A stretch of DNA of 64,000 nucleotides from Cardinalis cardinalis. Lineage: Eukaryota; Chordata; Aves; Passeriformes; Cardinalidae. Below the pieces are notes generated by a model that did not search any database, had not been told where the DNA came from, and saw only the letters and a list, made by a program, of their open reading frames with translations. The position numbers were made by a program, and so were the translations under genes. The DNA lies in contig JACDOX010000113.1 of assembly GCA_014549065.1 (NCBI GenBank), forward strand, positions 1,555,764 through 1,619,763. Reading direction: 5' to 3'. Numbering within the stretch: position 1 is the stretch's first letter; every line of letters starts with the position of its first letter. Below are positions 15,301-27,300 of this stretch, piece by piece.

Positions 15301-18300
15301 CCTACTCCTGTTTATCCATGGAGCAGAAACAGGCTGGCAGCATCATCTTTGGAACTGCCCTGAGTCATGCTTGGCTGGAGTGGCTCCTTTTGGATAGGAA
15401 GAGCTGAGGTAAATGTTTCTGAAGGATCTCTGTTATGACAGGAAACAATCACTGGAAATGGTGGGCTCATTAATCTCTCCTGGAGGCCTGCTGCAGTCAC
15501 AGGGTGATAAGATTTCAGGTGAAGTAGGCATCCATGCTTTGAAAACCCTTCAAGAATGCCTTGTTCCCATCAAGAAGGGTACTTTTGTTTTAAGAAGGCT
15601 GAATGATCATTGCATTGTACTGTTTGTGGGTTTTCAAGTATGCGTTATGAGCCCAAAGCATTTAAACTATTGAAAGAATTGATAACTTCTAAAAAGTAAT
15701 CCTAGAGTCAAGTGCAGCAAGGAGAAGGTTGGGGTTTAATCTTAAACTTTAATGTTCTATTCCTGTATTTGTAATAGCTGTAAATGTTTTGATTTGGGGG
15801 AGAGCATTGTTCTGTCCTTAAGGTCTTTTCCTTTCCTTTTCTCTCATTAATACTGGTACTTCTGTTTAGGGAACTGAAACACTAAATTAAATGCTCTGTT
15901 GACTTCCCTGTGGAGATAACATGCCAGGAAAACAGATGGCTTTTTTTTTTTTTGGTAATTTTATCATTTGCTTCGGTGAGTATCATCTCTTTAGTTCACT
16001 ATTATATGGCAGCTGAGATGCAAATGATACTCATCCATTAAAATACTAAGAGTACTTGTATCAGGAACCATCCCTACCAACATAAATATTGCACATAAAG
16101 GAAATATACATATACAGTTCCAAAACATAGAGGAAATCAAGTAAGATTAAAGATATGGGCAAAGAAAATGGGAGAATATCTGGACTCAGTTATCTGTAGA
16201 ACTCCAGGGAGTTCCATGCACCTTGAGTTGTCCTTCAGTATGCAAAAGACAACTTAGAGTTGCATGTGATACTTACATGTGGCTTTAAGGGGGAAATATA
16301 AGGGTAAAAACAGTTGTAAAAGGAGAAGTTGCCATGATGTATTAGAAACTTGCTTAAAATAGGGATTTAAAATAATTTCAGAGAGATTTCCTTTTTGCTG
16401 TGTTTGCAGTCACAAACCTAACTATGTAGTTGTTTCTTAACAGCAACTCCTGTGAAAATCAAATGCTGTTTTTATCTACATGATTTTTCTAGCATTTAAT
16501 AGTTTGAAAACATAGTAGAATAGATCTTTACTATTTATCCCTGAGCAATCAGATAATCCAGAGCCAAGTAAAAGCCAAGTACTTTGCTACGGAGTAATAG
16601 CTGCGGACCAAAAAGGCATGAATGTTATCATTGAGCAAGAGGAAAATAAAGCCAGTGTATAAATGTGAATGAGTTGCATCCTGCAGATATTAAACATGGT
16701 TTCCACACAATAAGGTTTTATATCTGCTTTATCTGCTGCTCTTTTTTTTAGACCCTGGTAATTAGCTGAAGAGGATGGAATGTAGAATGCACAACCATTA
16801 CACTGGCTATTACTAAGTCTTATTCAGCTGACTGTCATCTTCACATTACTTTGCTTTTTAACAGTACTGTGCAGTGTTGGTGTGGCATTATAAGATTTTT
16901 TTTATTAGTCATCTGACTATTTTGAGTGAACTTTGGTCAGTTGTCTGGAGGGGATATTGTATGATATGCTGTTCACATCAGGCACAAGAAGTTTGGGTTT
17001 GCGAATAAGATGTGTGGGAATGTGTCATGCTGGGCTGGGGGGAAGAGAGCCCAGTGTCCCTTGTGACAGTCCAGGCTCCAGGCAGTCAATGCTATGTTCA
17101 GTGAGGTACATAGGCCATCAGCTCCAAATGTTATCATTTGCCATGGCTGTAGGTAATTTCCTTAATGCCATCTGATAAATGTACCTCCTGTATAGAGGTC
17201 TTGGGCTGTGTCCCTCAACAAACTATAAAAAGAGCTGGAGGGGTTGGGCTTTGCTATGCATTTGAATAAGGATTTTTTTCCTCAACTTTTTTGTGTAAAC
17301 CCTGGAGTTATCCTTGCAGAATGTTTCAAAATCATCATTCTGTTTCAAATGCAAACTTGCCAGTATCTGTACTGATGAGCACAGCTGATTCATGGATGAC
17401 AGATGCTTTGATCAGACAGGTCACAGAAGCAGCACTACAATATTTTCATGTCATAAAATACTGCCTCTGATTTGCTTTTCACAGAAGCAATGGTACAAGG
17501 ATGTTTTCCTGCTGTAAAATACCGTCTCTGATTTGCTTTATTCTTAGATTCAAAAGGAAAAGAAACTGCAGCAATGAAAGCTGACCTCCTAAGGGCTCGC
17601 AATGTGAAGAGGTATATTAATCAGCTGACAGTGGCAAAGAAGCAATGTGAGAAGAGAATAAGGCTCCTGGGAGGCCCTGCTTATGATCAGCAGGAAGATG
17701 GCATTTCTGATGAAGGTGATGGCCCTCCAAGTCAGAAGGTATAAATGGCATTGTCTGAAGGTCTTTCTAAGTGTGTTACCACTGGATCATGTTGCCTCAC
17801 AGTCGTTAATCCTTCCCTTCCCCAGGAGTCAAGTACAATTTAATTGCTGCTTGGTTTATTTACCTTGGGAAAAGGTTGCTGAAGTACCTGAAAAGACACA
17901 TTAACTGCTCAGCTTGGAATATTGTGCAATGTGATACTTCACAGAGGGCTGAGTGGCTTGTAAGCCGGTGTGATTTTTCAGACATACCACCTGTAGGGAG
18001 TTAATAAGGACATGCAGCTTAGCAGCTTTTGTGAAAGTAGCAACTTGCTTTCAAATAAAAGACTGCCAACATATGTGCAATATGTCTTTGGCCCTCGTTA
18101 TACTTACTTTAGGAAATATGTGTGGGTTTTGAAGATACTGAATTATTCAAAAGTAAACACTTATGGAAGGCAATTGACAAAACTCTGAGCAGTTGTTGCA
18201 GAAAATCTCTGGCAAAGCTGCTGTGACTGAACACTGGTTTTCAATACCACTGTAGTCTGGAATTAGAAGTAACTATTGCGTTGGCCAGCATCTAGAAAAA

Positions 18301-21300
18301 TAAAATGACTACTTAGCCTTGCAAATCTTTAAAAATGTTAGTGATTCTTTTGTAATCTCCTCTTTTCCCTTTGGGCAAAGCACACTAGCTGATGTATTCA
18401 AATGTGAAAAGATTTTGTTTTTCATGTAGGTAGGAGAAGCATATCTCTTCGTGCAGGGATCTTTAATTTTCATTATGGCCTTATAATAATTGTAACTTAG
18501 TAGCATATTAGAAGTAGTAGAATAATGGAGAAATAGTTCCTACTTTTTGTATTTTGTTTTTTCTTGAGTAAGATCTGAAACACAATGATTCCTTACTCCT
18601 CACTTGTCCTTAAAGCATGATTTCAGATGGCGTGTCATAGATTGTGCCAAGACAGTGCTCATCTCTTTCCTGAAGTTGAATGCAGCAAGTGGTGCCAAGA
18701 AGAAGAGAGCTCGGAGCATGTGGCAGCACTGCATGAGCCAATGATGCCACTTTTGATGCCTGCTGAGATGTTATCAACTTTTCTGGACAGGGACAGGGGA
18801 CATAAGATAGTTCAAGACTGGAGTCCAGTAGTGAAGATGCACTTGATAGAGGCAGGGATTGGTCAGCAATATAATAAAATATAATATTGTAATTAAAATC
18901 AAAGGGATTCCTGAAGTTGATGTTGCATGTTTCATGAACCAATAGGGTTTTTTGGTGGGAGTTGCTGACCTGGGGTTATATCCCGCAAATATACCAATGA
19001 GCAGCTCAGTATTGAGTTAATGGTGCTATTAATAGCAGTAATGACTTGTTGCAGAGGCATTTGTTGTGGTGATGGTGTAAACAGTGGGATCTGAGGCAGT
19101 TTTGCTTTAAGCTTTTGGTGTTTCTNTGATGAAGCTCTAGAACTCCTCTAATGTCATGTCAGTATAGAAAATAGGAAAAGTGCTTCTCCCTTCTCTTGTC
19201 CCTGATTCTCCATTGCCAGGAAAGAATCTGTGGGAGGCTGCTTGAGACATGGAGGCTATGTTGTTCTCTTTTGAGCACAGAAAAATGCTTACCTGAGGAC
19301 TCAGTCTTTCTTCACTGTTGCTCCTTCTAATCCTCTTCTAGCTCTGTTGTAGCTGCAGTCTGGTTTCTTATTTCAAGGCAGCTGGTGTTATTTTGGATGT
19401 TGGCCCCTCCTATTTGGGCAGTATTGACTGAACACTCAGGCTCTTTTCTAAGCAAAAGGGAAAGGTATTGTTTGGGATTCAGTAGATAAGATAACATTAG
19501 TAGGTTGCAGCTTGTCGCCCTTAGACCCATTAGCGTGGTTGTGCTAACTTTTCTGTTAAGGTAGCATCTAAATAGCAGAACTAGCTTTTGCAGAACAAAC
19601 TGCATGTTTGCCTTCCTTTCTTCAACTTGCATGAAGTAGGTCAGAAATGGACATTTACTGATGGTGTTTTAAATTAATATTTTATATAAGTGTAGTGTAG
19701 AATCTTGAATACATCATTATTAAATTCAGGGAATTTTTGGTACTAGTTGAATGAAGAGTTGACTAGTGAGTTAAACCTGTATTTTGATTTCACTTATTCA
19801 TCCCATAGACAGCTTTTTCTCGACTGCAGTAGTAGGGGAGTAATGACATTGCTGGTAAAAGTCTTTTATGCATGTTCTGATTATGGGCTTATATACGGAT
19901 ATGGATTATTTGGAGCTGTCAGTGTTCTGTTTCATTATGTAGTCTTGTAATTTTCATTCATTTGATTTTGTACATGTTTCACTCATCTAATTTTCCTGAA
20001 TCCAGGTTCTCTAGGGAAATCCTAAGTGTGTGAATTATAATTGAGTGCTTATAAGCAAACAAACAAACAGATAAACAAACCACAGCTACTCTCTGAATCT
20101 GAATTCTGTCATCACCTCTGATCCTGATTTAAACTCTGCCCATGGTGTTAGATTTGTTTTTGGAGAAAACGCAGTTTGAATAAGTGTAGTATATAAAACA
20201 TGTCTTTATAGTCAGTGCTGTTTTAGTCCTTTTTCCTAGGAACTATGCCTGCACAGCACTGCAGGAATTCGTTGAATTCTTTTTGTCTGTGTTTATCCAG
20301 TGAATGTTTTTTTCCCCTCTGTTGTGCTGAGCATAACAGCCACCCCACCTTGTCTGTGAGATTTGACATATGGAGTCACAGCATCTTAGTGGAGCTGTTT
20401 TGTGGATCATGGATTCTAGGAGGAGTCTGGGGATCTGACCCTGAACTAGCTGTGAAATAGCAAGGAAACCATCTGAGTGTATTTTGAGGTGGAACAAGCT
20501 TGTGTTCATAATCCAGCTGATGAGGACTAAAATGAAGCTCCTGCCGAAGATCTTGCTTCCACTGCATCTGTGGATAGGTGTTGATTTAACTGGTGACTTA
20601 CCAGATTTTCACAGTGATTTCTGAGCTTCAGGTTGTAAGGTCATATCATGTCAGGATACATCATGGTACAGAATTTGGGAAAGAAACCAAGCTGCAGTTG
20701 TTGCCACCTAATTGCCTGGTGATGGATTTTTTTATGACAGAAGTATGTTTGTGAACATGTGAGTCTCAAGGCAGGAACATTTACATTAGTGTATGTGCAA
20801 TAAAATAGTCAGGTACCTTATGTGGTTAGTATATACTTTCTGATATAAAGAAATAGATAATCTTTGCATTTAGTTCACANTGCTGTGACAGAGATAGTCT
20901 ACTGATGACTTGTCTCTTTTTAAAACATAATAAGATAAATACAGGCTTTAATTTTGGTCAATATATGGAAAAAACATTAGTTAAGAGGTTTTTAAATTGC
21001 AACTCGGAAAAAGATATTTATGAATATCACATTTCCCTTATTCCTGGCTTCTACCAATTAAAAAAAAGGGAAAAATCCGAAGCAGCAACCAGAAGTTCTG
21101 CAGTCTGACTGTATCCTGTTATCCCAGCAGAAAATTTCCTTTAGTGACCCAAATGCTGTTCATCCCAGCCATCTGCAGTGCTGTTACCAGCTTTGTTTGG
21201 GTTATTCATTATAGGTCAATGTTGCTGTAGTGAATGGAAATCTGGTGTGTTGCAAAGAAATACAGTATTGTGCATCTAATCTGTGCCTAGTGCCTGTGCA

Positions 21301-24300
21301 TTCCTAAATTGCCTAGTAGTTCTATGTTCCTGTTCAGAGAGAGGTTGTGACTGTCTTTAGGGATTTAACAAGACCAAGTCTCTGCTCTGCAGGGCCAGAG
21401 ACAAGTCTCTTCTGTGGGCACATGCTAGGGATACTGCTTAAAGCATCCCACTTAAGAAAAAAAAAATAGAAAAACCTAACCCTTTCCTAGTATAGGCAAA
21501 GTCTGTGACCAGCTGTGATATATGTTACATTCCTGTTGAAGCAGGGAATTGATGTGGCAATACTAAAGCTTCTGGTTTTTCCAAACCCAGAAGCTGCTCT
21601 TGAGTTAACAGGATTTGAAGGGTTGCTGTGGAGGCTGATAATTCTGAGATTATATCTGCTAACTGGATATTAGATTTGAGTGTGTACAAATGCGCTAATG
21701 CGTGCCTATGTGCCAACATAGCTTAGAGTTTTGTGCTCTAATCCATGGTGATACTGAATCATAAAATGATCTTTTGCTGAGGATTACAAATTACTGCAGA
21801 ACTTCTTTAAATCATGAAAGGAAGTAAGATCCTCAGAATAGTTGGGTGCCAAAAAGGACTGTTGTGGTTTCACCCCAGGCAGCAGCCAAGCCCCATGCAG
21901 CCAATTGCTCATTCCCCCACCAGCAGGATTGAGGAGAGAATCAGAAGGGTAAAAGCCAGAAAACTCGTGGGCTGAGATAAAGATGGTTTAACAGGGAAAG
22001 CAAAAGCTGCACACACAAGCAAGGCAAAACAAGGAATGAATTAATTGCTCCCCCTGGGCAGGCAGGTGTTCAGCCATCCCCAGAGCAGGGCCCCATCACA
22101 TGTAACATAACTTGGGATGACAGAGCCATCACTCCAAACATCCCCCCTTTACACACTGAGCGTGCTGTCACATGGTCTGGAACATCCCTTTGGTCAGTTG
22201 GGCTCACCTGTCCTGGCTGTGTCTTCTCCCAGTCTCCCACACACCCCCAGTCTGCTCTCCAGTGTGGCAGTACCAAAAGCACAAAAGACCTTGGCTCTGT
22301 GTAATCTCTGCTTAGCATCAAAAAAGCATCTCTATGTTATCAACCTTGTGTTTAGCACAAATCTAAAACATAGCCCCTGCCAGTCTCTTAAGAATGTTAA
22401 CTTTACCCCAGCCAAAACTAGCTCACAGGCATTTATGATTTTTCACCTCAAAACTGAAACCCTCTTGTGTCTATGATTGTTGGTGTTGCAGCTGTAACAT
22501 AACACTTTTAGTATAGGACTGGTAACATTTAATAATTCCAGAATACTCCAGACTTAAAGAAAAATCAAGACATTTGAGTGGTCTAATTTCTGCAAGGGAG
22601 TAAGCTTTTCTGCCATTAATTTATTTGTTTTAGCTTGCAAGGCTATCTATTATGAGATTTGTGTAACCCTGTTGCTAGGCACCACTGCTTTGATTACCAT
22701 GGGGCACTGGTGCAATGGGTCCTTTGTTAGGTGGGAGAGGTGTTTGCACTTGCCTTGCTCCCTGCAGCAGCACTTAGCCCCATTACTTCTGAGAGGGGTT
22801 GTTTGTTTGTTGGTTACCCTCCTTGCTGGCAGTCATAGTGGGTCTGGCTTGGATCATGGAAGCCTGGAGACCAGGGTGACCTCTCACTCAAGAAGTGACA
22901 GCACATGCCCCATGTTGTGATTTACTAACTCTGCTATTCACAGAGCTGACAGTCCCTGCGATGGGGAAAACATCTGTTTGAGGGGCTGGAAGACCCTTTT
23001 ACACTTGTATTTTAAATCATTGCTCCTGGTAGAATGACTGAATAGAAAATATGATGATGCACAGTAATGAGGCTAAATCACAGACTGGCCTTTAAAATTG
23101 CCATGTCTGTGTTGTTCTTTTTGACAGCCTGATCACCATTTCTGTATTAAGCTTAGCTTGAATAAGGTACTCTCTGCTTTTCAGTGAGGTTTATAGAGTG
23201 AGCTTTTAAAGACAGATATATCTGAATAGTTTTAAAGCTAAGAACAAAGTCATGTTCAGAAGATATTGGTATGATAAAGGATAAAGAGAAGAATGGCAAC
23301 GATTGTCACAGGGGAAATTTAAACATGTAAAGGAGCATTTAATATGAGACAAATATAATTTACTTAAACACTTCCCAAAATTTGGGGGAGCTGTTTCAGA
23401 CAAAACATAGGTCACTGCAGTTGTTAAAGAACCACGTTTAGCTTGGTTTGTTAAGGCACTGATTTTGTGTCAATAATTGTGTATGTGCCTATGTAGGTGT
23501 TTTCCTCATATGTAGCTTGAGGCAAGGAAACTGTATTACACATAACTTGGTCGTTGAGTTTCACAGGTGCTAGATTTAGGAAAATGAGCAATATTCCCAG
23601 AGAGGGAGGTATCCTGATGCTGACTAGAATGGTATCATTATTGTTAGGTATCAGAAAACCCGTATTAGAGAAATTATTAATGCCTTAATCTCAGAGTTCA
23701 CATCTTGCTCCAAACCAAATAAACTTTGCTATAAAATGCAAAGTCATAGGAAGACTCATTAGCCCCAGTGCTTAAGGATCTTCTTTCTTTTTAAAGAAAA
23801 AGGTCTGAGTTGGTTGGTACCTGTGAGAAACAAAGACATTCAGACTACTCTGGATAGTGTGTTTGGGTTCCTGGTGATAAAAGTAATGGCACTAAATAAG
23901 TGAGATGAAAACTGGTTCAGCTGCAAGACTGGAGGGTTGGAGAAAAAAGGTTTCTTGATTTTGATTAGGAAACATCGAAAAATGGTCCTATTTTTGGAAA
24001 GTAGGAAAAACTTGGTCCTGTTTTTCAGAGAAAGACAAGGTTATTNATTTTGTTCAGTTTGGGAAGTTTTGCTCATTTTGTCAGAGAAGTGTTTTGTTTT
24101 CAGGTGTTTGTCTCAAAGAAAAGGCCTGGATTCACAAAAATAGTAGAGGATAAGGAAGCGATAATGGCTTTTTAATGCAACTTCTCAATGGCTGCAGCAT
24201 CTGCATGGGTACAGGAAGCCTGTGTTTCATTTCCTTTACTGCCTGATGTAAACCCTCCTCACTCAGGAAAGGTCCTGAGCATTATATCACAGAACATACT

Positions 24301-27300
24301 CATTCCTGACTGTGTTTCTGATAGATGTTTTTCAATAACAGTGGGAACTGGGCACCAAATGCCCTGGCAGACAAGGTATTACATCTTTCTCTGTGTCTCT
24401 GGGAATAATTGAGATACATCTCAAAGCTCTGTGGCCTGTGGTATGGAAACTGCTGGTGTTTGAAACCAGTGAAAACAGATCATTTAGCTTTCAGCTCTGC
24501 TCCTCTGCTTTGCAGAAACATTGGAAATTAAATTTTTGACAATAGCATTTCATGAGTGACTTGAAATGCCATCTTAGTTCTTTGAAATGTATCCTGATCA
24601 AAAGGATGTGGAGATATTTACTGTCTGATAGCATAGATGAATTTATCTTCTAAGTACTTAAAACTCCTTTTTTTTTTTTTTTTAATGAAGCACAACTATT
24701 ACTGTAGGAGGTCTGTGTAGTTGAATCTAGGACATGTTTGTGGGATGCATGGTGAAAAGAATTTCCCTATAAGGAAAGGAGTTAGAATTAGGCATTTTTC
24801 CAGTGTTTATTCTTAGTTTTCCCTTCTTCAGATTCTTCAGTTTGAAGAGATTTTGGCCAACCCTTCATACCGAGAGCACTTCCGGATCTACATGGAGAGG
24901 ATGGACAAGATGGCTTTGATTGGCTTCTGGGAGTCTGTGGAGAATCTGAAGAATGCTAACAAGGTGGAAGAAGTTGCAAGCCTATATGGCCTTGTACCGT
25001 GATGACACTGTTTGTTGCGGTCTTGATGTTAGGAAATGTCTTTAAGTTTTTGAAATGTCAATAGCATAGGATGGGTTCTAAGCAATTTGGTTTTTTTTTA
25101 ATTGCTTCGTGTCAGTATTTGAGGATAATATTGCAATTACAATTTGTGGGCTGTTGTGATGATAATTTATTGTTGGTTGGTGTAACAACATCTGTTAAAA
25201 GGAATACTTGATATGCAAAAAGAGTAGAATTATTTCCCCCTCCACCAGAGAAAAAACACACAGTCAAACATGCAGGCTTTAGTTGTATCAATTCACTTGA
25301 AACCTAGAAGCACATTCCAATTAGATAGCCTGTACATAAATGTCTCATCTTGCCAATTACAGACAGCCCATTCCATCCAAAATAATGAAATTGTGTGTAT
25401 ATATGTTCTTAAAATTGTTTTGGAAAAGAGGTGTTGCTTTAAAAGACCTCTCCCTAATCTGTAGCAGCCAAGTTTCTCCAGGAATGCCACACTACTGACA
25501 GAGAGAAAAACAATGCTATATTGTAATTTTGGCTAAAAAAAAGTAGGAATTGGAACCTTGAGACAAGGATAGGGAATATCACTGAAAGTTACAACAAGCC
25601 ATGGTGCAGGGGAAGAATTTGTAGAGGGCAAATTTGCTGTTTGTGGCCAGTGTGGTGGATTTCTGGGGGAAGCAATTAAACCTTCAGGATTCACTCTAGT
25701 ATGAAATACAGATTTGATTATTGATTATCAGTTAACTTTTTGTTCACTGTAATTTTATTGCTCTTATTCCGATCAGCTGGAAAACAAAGCATCCTGTAAA
25801 CAGAGACAAATTGTAGAGTGTGATTAGTGAACCATTAACACAGACTGAAAAAATGACTACCAACCAACTCAAGCTAGAGAGTGTTGATAAAAATGGTTTG
25901 TCAGGCACTGTGAAGAGAGTTCTGTAAGTCAGTGTTGACTTGCAAACTGCTCATGATTGCAAAAGGTACTATAAATCATTTCATGACCTCTCAGCTGTTT
26001 TTTTGTCTTCCTGTTCAAAACAATATGTATCTACATATGGATCTATCTGCCCTACAGGGCAGCTTACACAAATGTAGTGTCCTGCAGCCATGTATGTGGC
26101 TGTGGTGCTGGCAGATGAGGCAGGTAAGAACATTGTGCCATTCTGAGGGAGTGGATAAACCCTGTTTAATTCTATCCAGTTTAGGGAGGTGGTAATTTAG
26201 GGAGCTGATCACTGGCTCTGCTGCATTACTTTCTCTCTTTCCTGTTCATTAATGCAAAGTTCAATCCTGTGCACTTTACTGTGCTCAGTAAAAATACCCA
26301 GCCTCCTGTACTGGTAAATGTCTCCTCAATTGTGCTTTTTTTCCTCTTGCATTTTTTCCCTTTTACCCTGCAAATGAATTATAATCATGTGTAAAGTGAA
26401 TTGATTAGATTCAGCAGAAGACCGGAGAGCTGATGCAGCTGAGCTTTCCCGTCTGAATTTAAAATGGTGACCACACTGTTGCTCTAGCTCTTTTCTTCCT
26501 TTTAATGCCAGCTTTTGGAACATGGATTTAAAAGAGTGGATATGGAAGCTCTGGCAATTGTAGGGCACAGCTGTATCTTCACTTACCAAATATCCATACT
26601 TAACTTGTAAAATGGATTGCTTAGCAGAGGTGCACAGGCAGGCAGCATGCTTGGTCTCAGTAAGAGATTTACAGATGTCTTCTCATACATTTGGATAGGA
26701 AATTAGCTTGATTATCCTTCAAATTGTGCACCTGGGTCCTGAGTCATCTTGATATTTTCAGTATCTTTTCATTATTCTTTTCTCTCTCCCTCTCCCTTGC
26801 TTCCTAGGCTGAAATACCTCAACTGGTGAGTGAAATTTACCAGAATTTTTTTGTGGAAAGCAGAGAAATACCTGTGGAAAAATCCCTTTATAAGGAAATA
26901 CAGCAAAGTCTTGTGGGAAATAAAGGCATTGAAGTGTTCTACAGAATTCAAGCAGATGTTTATGAAACTCTAAAGGACAGATACTACCCCTCATTCATTG
27001 TCAGTGATTTATATGAGAGATCAGTCAAGCAGGAGGAAGAAAGAAGTTCTGCTCAGCTGACTCCTGAGGACAAAGATGAAGTGGTGAGTCACACAGACAA
27101 TTTCTTTCACTGTTATTTAAAGTGATCTGAGAGACTGTCCTGAGAAAAGAATATAGCATCTTCTGTCCTTCAGCTTTGGACTACTCTTTATTTTACTCAT
27201 TTGTTTATAAATACCATCACTCTTGTAGTTTCATCTGGTAAAACTTTTTGCGTACATGCTCTTTCAAATAAAATGGTACAAAATGTCAGACTACTTAAAT

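Larger units (their letters stand above)
7149..17547 (+). other. SNX25: SNX25 intron c-d (10.4 kb)
   Basis: Largest intron in the window. It holds the 8.4-kb AT-rich tract, the antisense CR1 at 9768, T and A homopolymers near 12090, 12517, 14050 and 15944, the 13-bp hairpin at 13304, and the tandem duplication next to the acceptor. Confidence 0.9.
17739..24831 (+). other. SNX25: SNX25 intron d-e
   Basis: 7.1 kb; contains the retroviral LTR at 21860, an AAAC run, a T15 run near 24668 and three single N bases (19126, 20880, 24046). No other gene seen. Confidence 0.9.

Noticed and set aside
22070..22476. Open frames across the LTR
   Set aside because: They lie within non-coding LTR sequence and overlap on both strands.
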